Shown here: piece by piece, positions 1 to 8,498 of the stretch
How the letters are laid out: each line of letters begins with the position of its first letter
Numbering within the stretch: the stretch's first letter is position 1
From: an uncultured Clostridia bacterium
GTDB taxonomy: Bacteria > Bacillota > Clostridia > Christensenellales > Aristaeellaceae
Direction of reading: 5' to 3'
DNA length: 41,553 nucleotides
Assembly: GCA_934636425.1 (NCBI GenBank)
Contig: CAKUAV010000008.1
Location: 1 to 41,553, forward strand
Made by a program: the position numbers and the translations under genes
Notes under the pieces: model-generated
Seen by the model: the letters and a program-made list of their open reading frames with translations, nothing else
Database searches by the model: none
What the model was told of the DNA's origin: nothing

Positions 1-6
1 CAGCAC

Positions 7-221
7 GACTTGCCCGACCAGCCGCAGTGCGGCCTCCACTTATCAGAGTCGGGCAGGTCTTTCCGTGTGCCTGGGTTCTGCGGGGCGTTCGCTCTTCCAT
101 TGCAGCGGTATCGCTTTTTGAAGCCTTGTCGACAGCGCGACAGCCACTCCACTTCGCACACACAACCTGACCTGCCCGGCCAGCCGCAGTGCGGCCTCCA
201 CATATTGAAGCCGGTCAGGTC
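7..221 (+). repeat. hairpin-linker-hairpin repeat, copy 1
   Basis: Two inverted-repeat units (7-59 and 169-221) are separated by a linker of about 110 bases. Each unit has 12-base arms (GACTTGCCCGAC with GTCGGGCAGGTC; GACCTGCCCGGC with GCCGGTCAGGTC, one mismatch each). Inside each loop is a second small palindrome, GCCGCAGTGCGGC. The same arrangement, with the same 215-base overall length and a similar linker, occurs in the opposite orientation at 11,852-12,066. One reading frame is open through both copies, but it runs across the hairpins and I do not think it is a gene. Confidence 0.75.
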
Positions 222-1000
222 ACGCCGTATGCCCATTTTTTGAAGCATTGGCACTTCCAATCTAACCTTCCATTGTCCCGAGTTGAATATTGAAGCGTCG
301 GCTCATCGACGGCATAGCGGATGCAGTCCGTTCGGATACGCGTCGTATGCGCGCGTTTTTTTCTGCCTGTACGCCGCACGAAACTCTCGCTCCCTGACCT
401 TCCCGCCGCGCGCACGCAAATCTCCGCCCGCATATTCTCCTCCCCACACATCACGCACAGCCCGAAGCGTCGCCGCCCCCTCCCGCGCTTCCGGCAAAGC
501 ATCGTTTCCGCAGCGTCCCCCCTCCGCATATCTGAATCGCCTGCAGGCGCTCCTTTTCAGTCTGATTTTCCCGGATCCCTCATCATTTCTTTTGATATAT
601 ATATATATATCTGCACATTTCCAGTGATTACGTCATGATATTTTTAGTCAAAACCTCCACATATGAACGGTTGTTTTTATTCTCTGCATCTCTCTTTCTC
701 TGTCCTCATTTCCGTTTGCAATGCCCTTGAAAACGCGCAAACGGCGAACATTCCGCCCTTTTCAGCGCGCATGAAGCGTCCTCTAATACGCTTTTCTGCA
801 ACAATCACCTGCAATTATGACCACTTTCGCCGTTTTTGCAAGATTTGGCAGTCGCAAATCAACTTTAGTCGCATAAATACAGGTCAATTGTTCGATATGA
901 TGTTTTCATTACGTTTTTTCATCGTTTCTTTGCAGTTTAATATTCAAGCCTCTCCGATTTAACATTCACTTCACACTTGTCCGCGTCGAAAGTTATATAC
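222..1000. other. intergenic region without a recognisable gene
   Basis: No open frame here has a credible ribosome binding site or a protein I recognise. The first 350 bases are GC-rich and the last 400 AT-rich. An (AT)8 dinucleotide tract lies at 595-610. The AT-rich end probably carries the promoter of the MarR gene. Confidence 0.5.
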
Positions 1001-1019
1001 TCTATATAGAAAAAAGATG

Positions 1020-1038
1020 TGATCATTTTATTCGATCA
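1020..1038. promoter_or_regulatory. palindrome upstream of marR-type gene, possible operator
   Basis: TGATC (1020-1024) and GATCA (1034-1038) form an inverted repeat between a TA-rich stretch (TATATACT/TATATAGA at 994-1010, possible -10) and the start codon at 1071. MarR proteins often repress themselves through palindromes in this position. The arms are only 5 bases, so this is a weak call. Confidence 0.3.
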
Positions 1039-1070
1039 TTGGCGCACGAAAGGAGCGTAACTCAAAAGCT

Positions 1071-1523
1071 ATGGAAGAGAAGCAGTCTAAAGAAGTATTC
1101 AAGAGTATCTCCGAGAACATTTTTCAGGTGACCCCCCTGCTGAAGAAGCGTCTGTCCCGTATGGCCACGTTCCAGAGCAAGTACGGCCTGCCCATGTCCC
1201 ATTTCCAGGTGCTTGCCCTGCTGGAAGAGCGTGACTCCATGTCCATTTCGGAGATTTCCGATTACTTTGACATTGCCAAGCCCAACATCACGCCGCTGGT
1301 GGATCGTCTGGTCAACGCCGGCCTGGTGGATCGCGTGCGCAGCACGACCGACCGCCGCGTCGTCAACGTCGTCATTCAGAAGGAAGGCCGCAAGCGCCTG
1401 CGCGAGATCCGCGCCTCTCTGGTCGCCGGCATCGAAAACTGGGGCAGCTCGCTGTCCATGGACGATTTCCGCGCGCTGAACGAATCGCTCGAAACGGTCG
1501 TCGCGCTGCTCGAAAAGGTCTGA
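1071..1523 (+). CDS. MarR family transcriptional regulator
   Basis: A 150-residue winged helix-turn-helix protein of the usual MarR length. The recognition segment is visible at about residues 56-85 (SISEISDYFDIAKPNITPLV), followed by the wing with the family-typical STTDRRVVNVV and a long C-terminal dimerisation helix. MarR dimers bind palindromic operators and are usually released by a small ligand or by oxidation; no cysteine is present, so a thiol switch is unlikely. An AGGAG lies at 1051-1055, 15 bases before the ATG, which is rather far. The next gene encodes a lipoprotein and is separated by a terminator, so there is no obvious regulated partner; the target may be the gene itself or lie elsewhere. 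Confidence 0.88.
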   Translation: MEEKQSKEVFKSISENIFQVTPLLKKRLSRMATFQSKYGLPMSHFQVLALLEERDSMSISEISDYFDIAKPNITPLVDRLVNAGLVDRVRSTTDRRVVNVVIQKEGRKRLREIRASLVAGIENWGSSLSMDDFRALNESLETVVALLEKV

Positions 1524-1635
1524 CGCGCCCCCTGATGACGGACGGCCGCGACAGGCGAAGCGAAAACCGCCTGCTGCGCCGCCCGCCTTTGTCGTGTTTA
1601 TCTGTGTAAAAGTTTTGAGTCCTCGCTGAATTTGC

Positions 1636-1677
1636 AAAAAAGGCGGCCGGAAAGGGCAACTTCCGGTTCGCTTTTTT
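1636..1677 (+). terminator. Rho-independent terminator after the MarR gene
   Basis: CCGGAA (1647-1652) pairs with TTCCGG (1661-1666), extended by flanking A/T pairing between AAAAAA and TTTTTT and ending in a run of six T. It separates the regulator from the lipoprotein gene. Confidence 0.7.
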
Positions 1678-1771
1678 CGTCTTAAAAGCACTGTGAGGAA
1701 CGGATTAACCGATAAATTCGGCGCGTTGCTTCCTTAATTATGCCGCGCCGCGTTCCAGGAGGATGATCACC

Positions 1772-4738
1772 GTGAAGAATAACAGAAATGTCCTGATCGC
1801 CGCCGCGCTGATCGTGGCCGTGACGGCTCTGTCCGGCTGCGGCAAGACGGTCGACAAAAAAAATGACCCGCTTTCCAATTATTCGGTCGATTCAAAGCTG
1901 CCCTTCGCCTCGCGCGATCCCAATCTGGCCACCGAATCGCCCAGCCCCGAGCCCAGTCCGTCGATCAGCCCGTCCGCGCCTGTGCAGAACTGGCAGAGCG
2001 AACAGCCGCCCGTCAGCCAGACCACGCCGACGCCCGCCCCGGCGGCCACCAGCCGCACCTATACGCGCCTTGAATCGGGCGCGACGGGCGACGATGTGCT
2101 CGCGCTTCAAAACCGCCTGATCCAGCTGGGCTATCTGACCGGCACGGCCGACGGCAAATACGGCACGCAGACTCAGAACGCCATAAAGCTGTTCCAGAAG
2201 GCGCTGGGCATCTCTCAGACCGGCATAGCGAATGTATCGCTTCAGGAAAAGCTCTATGCCGCCAACGCCCCCGCCTACTCGGCGAGCGTTTCTCCCACCG
2301 CCAACACGAACACCGGCTCGACCGTCACCGCCACCGGCTATTCCACGCTGGTGCGCGGCGATTCCGGCGACAATGTGCGCAAGCTGCAAAGCCGCCTGAA
2401 GGAGCTGGGCTATCTCTCCGGCAGCGCGGACGGCACATTCGGCGGCCAGACCGAGCGCGCCGTGAAGGCCTTCCAGCGCGCGCTGGGGCTGACGCAGAGC
2501 GGCGTGGCCTCCTCCTCGCTTCAGGAGAAGCTGTTCTCATCGAGCGCGCCCGCCGCGCCGGTAACGGTCACCGCGGCGCCCACCGCCGCCCCCACCGCCA
2601 AGCCGGTCTCACCCTCGCCGACCGCCAACAACACCGGCTACAGCGAGCTGACCTACGGCATGAAAAACAGCCTCGCCGTCCAGAATATGCAGAATCGTCT
2701 GAAGGCGCTGGGCTATTTCACCGCCCAGAGCACCGGCAACTACTACAGCCAGACCGCCGAGGCCGTCAAGCTGTTCCAGCAGGCGGTCGGCCTGAACGCC
2801 ACCGGCACGGCCACCGTCGAGACGCAGATACTGCTCTACGCCTCGAATGCCCCGGCCTATGGCGGCAGCGCCACCACCGCGCCGACTCAGGCCCCCTCCG
2901 GCACCTATGTCGTGCTGCAAAAGGGCAGCCGCGGCACCGAGGTTTCCAATCTGCAAAAGCGCCTGATCGCGCTGGGCTGGTCGTCGTCCACATCGGCCGA
3001 CGGCATCTACGGCAACAACACCGTCAAAGCCGTCAAGGCGTTCCAGGCAGCCGTCGGCTATGAACAGAACGGCGTCGCCAGCGTCGAGCTGCAAACGATA
3101 CTGTTCTCCGCCGTCGCGCCCTACAACACCGCCGCCACGCCCGAACCCACCGGCACGCCCATTCCCTCCTCGTCCTATCAGGCGCTGAAGCCGGGCGACA
3201 CCGGCGAGGCCGTCAAGAACCTCCAGCGCCGCCTGAAGGAGCTGGGCTACTTCAACGGCACGGTGGGCGGCAACTACCTCACCAAGACCACCGCCGCCGT
3301 CAAGCTGTTCGAAACCGCGCTGGGCCGCACGCCCACCGGCGAGGCCAGCGCCGAGCTGCAGGAGATACTCTTCTCCTCCGCCGCGCCCGCCTATTCCGAT
3401 GTGAACGTCGGCTACACATCGCTGGCCAAGGGCGACAGCGGCCTGCAGGTCACCAATCTGCAAAAGCGGCTGATCGAGCTGGGCTGGCTCACCGGCAAGG
3501 CCGACGGCGACTTCGGCAGAGCGACGGAAAAGGCCGTCTCTGCCTTCCAGGCCGCCGCGGGACTGACGCAGAGCGGCGTGGCCGACAGCGACACACAGAA
3601 CGTACTCTTCTCGAACAACGCGCCGACCTACACGGCCCCCGCGCCGGTCGAGACCCCCATCCCCACGCAGGCTCCGACGCAGGCGCCCACAGTCACCAAA
3701 GCGCCGGTTCAGAGCGGCTATCAGGCGCTTGAGCCGGGCGATTCCGGCGATCTGGTCGCCGCGATGCAGCGCCGCCTGAAGGAGCTGGGCTACTTCAACG
3801 GCAACGTCGTGGGCAACTACAAGTCTCTGACCACAGAAGCGGTCATGCGCTTCCAGGCCGCCATGGGCTGGAATCAGGACGGCGTGGCCTCCTCCGCGCT
3901 GCTCGAGGCGCTCTATTCCGCCTCCGCGCCGAGCTATGATCCCACCGTCTACGGCTACATCGGCCTGGTGAGCGGCAACACCGGCAGCGCCGTGACCGCC
4001 ATGCAGCAGCGCCTGATCGAGCTGGGCTGGCTCACCGGCAGCGCCGACGGCGACTATGGCAAGAACACAGTCAACGCCGTCAAGGCCTTCCAGAGCGCGG
4101 CCGGCCTGAGCGCCACAGGCGACGCGGACAGCAATACGCTGAGCATACTCTATTCCGGCAGCGCGCCCGCCTACACAGCGCCTGTCGTGACCGATCCGCC
4201 TGTCGCGCCGACCGACGCGCCGGTTGTGACCGATCCGCCCATCGAAGAGGGCTACACAGTGCTCTCGAACGGCTCCTCCGGCGACGCCGTCAAGCGTCTG
4301 CAGCAGCGCCTGATCGATCTGGGCTGGCTCACCGGCAAGGCCGACGGCAATTACGGCGACGCCACCGCGCGCGCTGTGGCCGCGTTCCAGTATCAGATCG
4401 CGCAGCCTCAGGACGGCGTGGCGGGCGTGGAGCTTCAGGAGCGCCTGTTCGCCGCCGACGCGCACGCCTATGTCGAGTATCAGGATCTGGCCGAGGGCGA
4501 CACCGGCGAGGCCGTGCTGGCCGTGCAGATGCGCCTGATCGAGCTGGGCTATCTGGATAACACCGAGGCCAACACCGACAGCGAATACGGCCCGATGATG
4601 AGCAACGCCATCGCGCTGCTCCAGTCCAACAGCGGCGCGCTGCCCGAGGACGTGGACGGCATATGCGATATCGAGTTCCAGACATTCCTCTTCTCCGACA
4701 ACGCGCTGGCCTACAGCCTGATCGATCAGATCGGCTGA
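1772..4738 (+). CDS. lipoprotein with ten peptidoglycan-binding repeats
   Basis: A 988-residue exported lipoprotein. I take GTG 1772 as start because AGGAGG ends at 1762, nine bases before it; the ATG at 1763 touches the AGGAGG and is in the same frame. The N-terminus has two lysines, a hydrophobic stretch and the lipobox LSGC. After a Ser/Pro/Thr-rich linker come ten PG_binding_1-type repeats of about 65-70 residues. Each has the pattern G-x-x-G-xx-V-xx-LQ-x-RL-xx-LGY/W, then ADG-x-YG, AVKAFQ and GVA, and they are joined by Pro/Thr/Ala linkers. Domains of this type hold proteins to the cell wall, normally beside a hydrolase, but no catalytic domain is visible. The likely role is a wall-binding or spacer protein anchored at the membrane; this is inference. 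Confidence 0.85.
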   Translation: MKNNRNVLIAAALIVAVTALSGCGKTVDKKNDPLSNYSVDSKLPFASRDPNLATESPSPEPSPSISPSAPVQNWQSEQPPVSQTTPTPAPAATSRTYTRLESGATGDDVLALQNRLIQLGYLTGTADGKYGTQTQNAIKLFQKALGISQTGIANVSLQEKLYAANAPAYSASVSPTANTNTGSTVTATGYSTLVRGDSGDNVRKLQSRLKELGYLSGSADGTFGGQTERAVKAFQRALGLTQSGVASSSLQEKLFSSSAPAAPVTVTAAPTAAPTAKPVSPSPTANNTGYSELTYGMKNSLAVQNMQNRLKALGYFTAQSTGNYYSQTAEAVKLFQQAVGLNATGTATVETQILLYASNAPAYGGSATTAPTQAPSGTYVVLQKGSRGTEVSNLQKRLIALGWSSSTSADGIYGNNTVKAVKAFQAAVGYEQNGVASVELQTILFSAVAPYNTAATPEPTGTPIPSSSYQALKPGDTGEAVKNLQRRLKELGYFNGTVGGNYLTKTTAAVKLFETALGRTPTGEASAELQEILFSSAAPAYSDVNVGYTSLAKGDSGLQVTNLQKRLIELGWLTGKADGDFGRATEKAVSAFQAAAGLTQSGVADSDTQNVLFSNNAPTYTAPAPVETPIPTQAPTQAPTVTKAPVQSGYQALEPGDSGDLVAAMQRRLKELGYFNGNVVGNYKSLTTEAVMRFQAAMGWNQDGVASSALLEALYSASAPSYDPTVYGYIGLVSGNTGSAVTAMQQRLIELGWLTGSADGDYGKNTVNAVKAFQSAAGLSATGDADSNTLSILYSGSAPAYTAPVVTDPPVAPTDAPVVTDPPIEEGYTVLSNGSSGDAVKRLQQRLIDLGWLTGKADGNYGDATARAVAAFQYQIAQPQDGVAGVELQERLFAADAHAYVEYQDLAEGDTGEAVLAVQMRLIELGYLDNTEANTDSEYGPMMSNAIALLQSNSGALPEDVDGICDIEFQTFLFSDNALAYSLIDQIG

Positions 4739-4748
4739 TTGCGCAAAA

Positions 4749-4797
4749 AATCATCGTCCGTTCGGATTTTCCATCCGGGCGGACGATTTTTTTCATA
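4749..4797 (+). terminator. Rho-independent terminator after the PG-binding lipoprotein
   Basis: ATCGTCCG (4753-4760) pairs with CGGACGAT (4780-4787), followed by seven or more T. It lies 14 bases after the stop codon. Confidence 0.9.
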
Positions 4798-4820
4798 AAA
4801 AGCGCTCGCATAAAGCGCGC

Positions 4821-5061
4821 AGGCTGTCGAAAAACCTTGTATAGCTCTCTCGAGCTTTTAATTGTACCCGGCGGCGTGTACGGCGGGCACGGGACGATTT
4901 TTGCGGCGGATACTCTCATTTTCCAGAGCAAAAATCGTTTCCTTGCAGTTTTTGCGCCCGAAAATTTGAAAGACTTTTTGCAAAAACTGGTAGGGGTGGC
5001 AGTGACGTGGGAGCTTGCTCTCCCGTCCACCGGCTTTTCAAAAACTTTTTGACAAGCTGAG
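4821..5061 (+). repeat. MITE-like element copy A (full length)
   Basis: The element begins AGGCTGTCGAAAAAC and ends CTTTTTGACAAGCTGAG, which are imperfect inverted repeats of each other. Inside are three inverted repeats: CGATTTTTGC/GCAAAAATCG, CAGTTTTTGC/GCAAAAACTG, and GGGAGCTTGCTCTCCC. The element is flanked by an 18-base direct repeat (4803-4820 and 5062-5079; 17 of 18 identical, core CGCATAAAGCGCGC), which looks like a duplicated target. It lies between the lipoprotein gene and ldh and has no coding capacity. Confidence 0.8.
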
Positions 5062-5233
5062 CGCCCGCATAAAGCGCGCATCCTCCGGACAGACTGAAGC
5101 GTGTCTCAAAAATAAGAAGCCGCAAGTCCCCTCTATGAGCCGCCCGTCAGTTCACGCTTTCGGACGCGGAAAGATCGGCATTGCAGCCCGGAAATTTTTG
5201 AGACGCACTCTGTTTCCCGAGGGAGTGATTTTT

Positions 5234-6202
5234 ATGAAGGATACCCGGAAAATCGCGGTGATCGGCGCAGGGCGCGTGGGCGCGGCAACCGCCTACACGC
5301 TCGCGCTCTCCGCGCTGGCCGGCGAAATCGTGCTGGTTGACATCGACGAAAAGCGCGCCCGCGGCGAAGCGCTGGACATCGCGCACGGCCTGCCGCTCTA
5401 TGCGGCGCTGAACGTCAAAAGCGGCGGCTATGACGAAATCGCGAACGCGGATCTCGTCATCATCACGGCGGGCGTGAGTCAGAAGAGCGGCGAAACGCGC
5501 ATGGAGCTGCTGGATCGCAACCGCGCGGTGTTCGCGTCCATCGTGCCCAATATCGTCCGCAGCGCTCCGAACGCCGTGCTGCTGGTCGTCACCAATCCCG
5601 TGGACATACTGACGCTCGAGACGCTTCGGCTGAGCGGTCTGCCCGGCGGGCGCGTCATTGGCACGGGCACAGTGCTGGACACATCGCGCCTCAAATATCT
5701 GCTGAGCCGCCACACCGGCGTCGATCCGCGCAGCATACACGCCTGTGTGCTGGGCGAGCATGGCGACGGCGAGTTTGTGGCGTGGAGCCGCGCCAGCATC
5801 GCCGGGCTGAGTCTGGACGAATACTGCGCGCTGTGCGGACGCTGTCGCGGGCCGATGTCCGAGCAGGTCAGCCGGCAGTTTGAGCGAGAGGTGCGCCGCG
5901 CGGCCTACGAAATCATCGACATGAAGGGCTCGACCTGCTACGCCATCGCGCTGGCCGTGCGCCGCATCGCCGAGGCCATACTGCGCGACGAGCATTCCAT
6001 ACTGACCGTGTCCACGCTGGCGCAGGGACAGTACGGCCTGCACGATCTCTGCCTGAGCCTGCCGGCCGTGCTGGGCGCGCAGGGCGTGGAACGCGTGCTG
6101 GAGCCGGGTCTGGATCGCACGGAACGCGCCCGGCTGATGGCGATCGCCAAAGCCCACCGCGCCGAAACGCAAAATGACGCGCACGAAACGATCCTCATAT
6201 GA
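5234..6202 (+). CDS. ldh: L-lactate dehydrogenase
   Basis: A 322-residue NAD-dependent enzyme converting pyruvate to L-lactate, which regenerates NAD in fermentation. The Rossmann motif GAGRVG is at residues 11-16. The specificity loop reads QKSGETR (82-89) with Gln83; in malate dehydrogenases that position is Arg, so lactate is favoured. The substrate-binding Arg152 lies in DTSRL, and the catalytic pair shows as GEHGD with His176. Length is normal for the family. The start is ATG 5234, behind GAGGGAG; the frame is open further upstream, but that stretch runs through repeat A. It has its own terminator and appears to be a single-gene unit. Confidence 0.93.
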   Translation: MKDTRKIAVIGAGRVGAATAYTLALSALAGEIVLVDIDEKRARGEALDIAHGLPLYAALNVKSGGYDEIANADLVIITAGVSQKSGETRMELLDRNRAVFASIVPNIVRSAPNAVLLVVTNPVDILTLETLRLSGLPGGRVIGTGTVLDTSRLKYLLSRHTGVDPRSIHACVLGEHGDGEFVAWSRASIAGLSLDEYCALCGRCRGPMSEQVSRQFEREVRRAAYEIIDMKGSTCYAIALAVRRIAEAILRDEHSILTVSTLAQGQYGLHDLCLSLPAVLGAQGVERVLEPGLDRTERARLMAIAKAHRAETQNDAHETILI

Positions 6203-6230
6203 CAGCACGCATCCCCCTGCGGCCATCTCC

Positions 6231-6277
6231 GCGCCGCGCGGCGCGCCGTCATGCGGCAACCGCGCGGCGCTTTTTTC
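6231..6277 (+). terminator. Rho-independent terminator after ldh
   Basis: GCGCCGCGCGG (6231-6241) and CCGCGCGGCGC (6260-6270) form a perfect 11-base stem followed by six T. Confidence 0.9.
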
Positions 6278-6392
6278 GCATTTCCACGAAAAAACCGCAT
6301 GCCCGGTTCGCCCTCATCTCACGAAAGCCGTCCAGATCGCCGCCGCTGCCCGCTCGAACCAGCGCCGCACATCTCCTCTCGTTGAACGGCGG
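6262..6392. repeat. 131-bp direct repeat, copy 1
   Basis: This stretch, which includes the right arm and T-run of the ldh terminator, is repeated at 6581-6711 with about 5 differences in 131 bases and no gaps. The two copies bracket the MITE-like element copy B. No gene is recognised within it. Confidence 0.85.
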
Positions 6393-6408
6393 AATCTCTG
6401 CGCCGCGC

Positions 6409-6570
6409 AGGCTGTCGAATTTTCAATCGCACCAGCAGCGTGTATGGGCGGAGCGGGACGATTTTTGCGGCGAAAAATCCCATTTCCAGTGCAAAAACTG
6501 ATGAGAGGGCATACGGCAGAGAGCTTGCTTCCCCGCCCACCAGCTTGTTAAGACTTTTTGACAGGCTGAG
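6409..6570 (+). repeat. MITE-like element copy B (short form)
   Basis: It begins AGGCTGTCGAATTTTC and ends CTTTTTGACAGGCTGAG. It keeps the CGATTTTTGC ... GCAAAAACTG arm and the GAGCTTGCTTCCCC segment but lacks the second hairpin of copies A and G. It is flanked by a 19-base imperfect direct repeat (6390-6408 and 6571-6589, 17 of 19 identical). Confidence 0.75.
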
Positions 6571-6580
6571 CGGCATCTCT

Positions 6581-6711
6581 GCGCGGCGCTTTTTTCGCAT
6601 TCCCACGAAAAACCCTCATGCCCGGTTCGCCCCCATCTCACGAAAGCCGTCCAGATCGCCGCCGCTGCCCGCTCGAACCAGCGCCGCACATTTCCTCTCG
6701 TTGAACGGCGG
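6581..6711. repeat. 131-bp direct repeat, copy 2
   Basis: Second copy of 6262-6392. It lacks the left arm of the ldh terminator, so it looks like a duplicated piece of the ldh downstream flank and not a functional terminator. Confidence 0.85.
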
Positions 6712-7253
6712 TTTCTCTCCCGCTCTGCGCACCCTGTCCCTGCAGGTCGTCGCGGCGCGCCGGCTTCACAATGGCCGCCGCTCCGTTTTCCCCGCCAAGC
6801 TCTCCACCGCGCTCAATGCTTGAAGCCATGCTTTGGCGCAAAACCCGTCGATCTATGATGCTCCCGAGCCGTGCGCCTTGTCTCGCCCGTTCAGCGCGCA
6901 AAGGCGCTCATCGCAGAAAACTGCGAAAGCATCCCCTTGATGATTCGAAACGGCGCTGACAATTTCCTTCGCAGCCGGACGGCGAGAGGATATGCGCCTC
7001 AATCGCCCAATTTGAGAGCCATCGCGGAAATCCTGAAGAGCGCAGTTCCGGCGTGCCGACGCATTCGGCTTTGCCACGAAAAGCCGCCGGACCGCCGAAA
7101 AAGCCCGCTTGGCCAGCGGCGCATGATTTATGACCCTGTTCCACACCTTCCGGCAGGCGGCGCGGACTTCTGTCGCTCTGCTTTTTTGACAGGCGGGCTT
7201 TTGCCATGAAATGCCGCGCAAAGAAGGAAAAGCCGCGCATGAAAGCGCAGCTC
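6712..7253. other. intergenic region without a recognisable gene
   Basis: Several short frames are open on both strands because of the high GC content, but none has both a ribosome binding site and a recognisable protein. It may be decayed coding DNA; I see nothing that proves it. Confidence 0.45.
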
Positions 7254-7436
7254 AGAGTGTCGAAAAATCTCAGAAAGATCGAAAGAACCAATGTCATTTC
7301 AAACTTCCGATCGTATCCAGCGGTGTGTACGGGACGATTTTTTCGGCGGAAAATCTCATTTTCCAGAGCAAAAATCGGAAAGAGCAGCAGGACAGGGGAG
7401 CTTGCCATTGCCTTCTCTCCCCCAGCTTTCCGTGAA
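7254..7436 (+). repeat. MITE-like element copy C (3' end degraded)
   Basis: It starts AGAGTGTCGAAAAATCTC, has the core GTGTACGGGACGATTTTTTC, a perfect GGAAAAT-CTC-ATTTTCC hairpin nested inside CGATTTTT/AAAAATCG, and a GGGAGCTTGCC segment. The terminal GACARGCTGAG end is missing. Confidence 0.7.
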
Positions 7437-7439
7437 GAA

Positions 7440-7495
7440 CCGCAAAAAACCATCGTCCAGACGAAAAGCGCCGTTTGGACGATGGTTTTTGCGGT
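7440..7495 (-). terminator. Rho-independent terminator after the MBL-fold lipoprotein gene
   Basis: CCATCGTCCA (7450-7459) and TGGACGATGG (7476-7485) form a perfect 10-base stem, extended by AAAAA/TTTTT and GCAAAA/TTTTGC pairing. The tract is symmetric and should stop transcription on either strand. It lies directly after the stop codon of the minus-strand gene at 7504. Confidence 0.9.
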
Positions 7496-7503
7496 TTCAT
7501 GCT

Positions 7504-8364
7504 CTATTCTTCTATGAGTTCGGCCTGCCCGCCCTTCAAACGCACGCGCACGCCCAGTTCGAAATGCTCGGTGATGTACACCGCCGCGCCCGCGTCCTCA
7601 AGAGAGGCGATCACGCTGGTCGCGGCCGAACGCGGCTCGTCGGTGCGGTCGGTCGATATGACGGCGATCTGCGGCGATACCATGCGCGCGAATGCCGCCG
7701 ATGTCGCGTCGTCCCGGCCGTGATGCGCCACCTTGAGGTAGTCCGCGTCCAGTTTGTCCGCCGACGCGGCGATGATCTCCGCTTCCTCCTCCAGCTCCGC
7801 GTCGCCCATGAAGAGCGCCGTGCCCTCGGGGGTAACAAGGCGCAGCACGAGCGAGTTGTTGTTCTCATCCTCCTCGTCGAGCGAAAGCGGCCCGAGCACC
7901 TCGAACGCGCAGCCGTTGCCCGCATCGATCCTGTCGCCCGCCTTGAGCCACGTCACGTCCATATCCAGCGCGTCGGCGGCCTTAACTGCCTGATGCTTGT
8001 CATAGCTCTTTTCATAGTACATTTCAGCCGCGTATATCGCGTCGATTTGAACGCCGCTTTCGGCCAGCTTGACCATCCCGCCGCCGTGATCCTTGTCGGT
8101 GTGCGTGAGGAACACGCCCTTCAAATGCGTCACATTCAGCGCCTTAAGATCGCTTTCCAGCGTGTCAAACTGCTTTTTCAATCCGGCGTCGATCAGATAG
8201 TCGCTTTCGCCCAGCCGCACCAGAATCGCGTCGGCCTTGCCCACATTGAAGGCAACGATCTCGACGTTCAGGCTGTCCGTTTCCGTTTCTCCGGCAACCG
8301 CGCAGCCGCTCAGCAGGAGCAGCGCCGCCAGCAGCGCCGTCAGCGTCCTCTTGGCATTTGGCAC
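7504..8364 (-). CDS. ComEC-like metallo-beta-lactamase-fold lipoprotein
   Basis: A 286-residue exported hydrolase of the beta-lactamase superfamily. The start is GTG 8364, eight bases after AGGAGGG; no in-frame ATG fits as well. The N-terminus is a lipoprotein signal ending in the lipobox LLSGC. The fold shows as FNVGKADAILV, YLIDAG, THTDKDHGGG (the metal-binding motif in the HxDxDH form typical of ComEC C-terminal domains), LFMGD and the later ligand in VAHHG. Stand-alone secreted proteins of this type are common in Clostridia and may act on nucleic acids or phosphodiesters outside the cell; the substrate is unknown. ComEC itself is not in the window. Confidence 0.85.
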   Translation of the reverse strand: MPNAKRTLTALLAALLLLSGCAVAGETETDSLNVEIVAFNVGKADAILVRLGESDYLIDAGLKKQFDTLESDLKALNVTHLKGVFLTHTDKDHGGGMVKLAESGVQIDAIYAAEMYYEKSYDKHQAVKAADALDMDVTWLKAGDRIDAGNGCAFEVLGPLSLDEEDENNNSLVLRLVTPEGTALFMGDAELEEEAEIIAASADKLDADYLKVAHHGRDDATSAAFARMVSPQIAVISTDRTDEPRSAATSVIASLEDAGAAVYITEHFELGVRVRLKGGQAELIEE

Positions 8365-8498
8365 AGTTCATCCCTCCTCTTTTTCATTATGACCCGCCGC
8401 CGCGCAAAAATGTTGCCCGCGGCGCAAAAGTTGACAATTGTGGCCGAAAGCAAAGCGGAGAGCCGGCCTGACCCGCTCCCCGCTTGCGTATTCGTTTA

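Noticed and set aside
10..243. 77-residue frame also open in the copy at 11,852-12,066
   Set aside because: It crosses four inverted-repeat arms; similarity follows from the DNA repeat, and there is no start signal.
2609..4465. 618-residue open frame antisense to the PG-binding lipoprotein
   Set aside because: It is a by-product of GC-rich codon use; it has no ribosome binding site, and its repeats mirror those of the plus-strand gene.
1900..4738. Regular repeats that could suggest a CRISPR array
   Set aside because: The period is roughly 250-350 bases, the repeats are inexact and they encode protein domains in one frame.
5045..5080. TTGACA at the right end of the MITE-like elements as an outward promoter
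   Set aside because: Copies A, F and G have no acceptable -10 box 16-18 bases downstream.
5080..5233. Riboswitch or T-box before ldh
   Set aside because: No conserved riboswitch core, T-box motif or leader terminator is visible.
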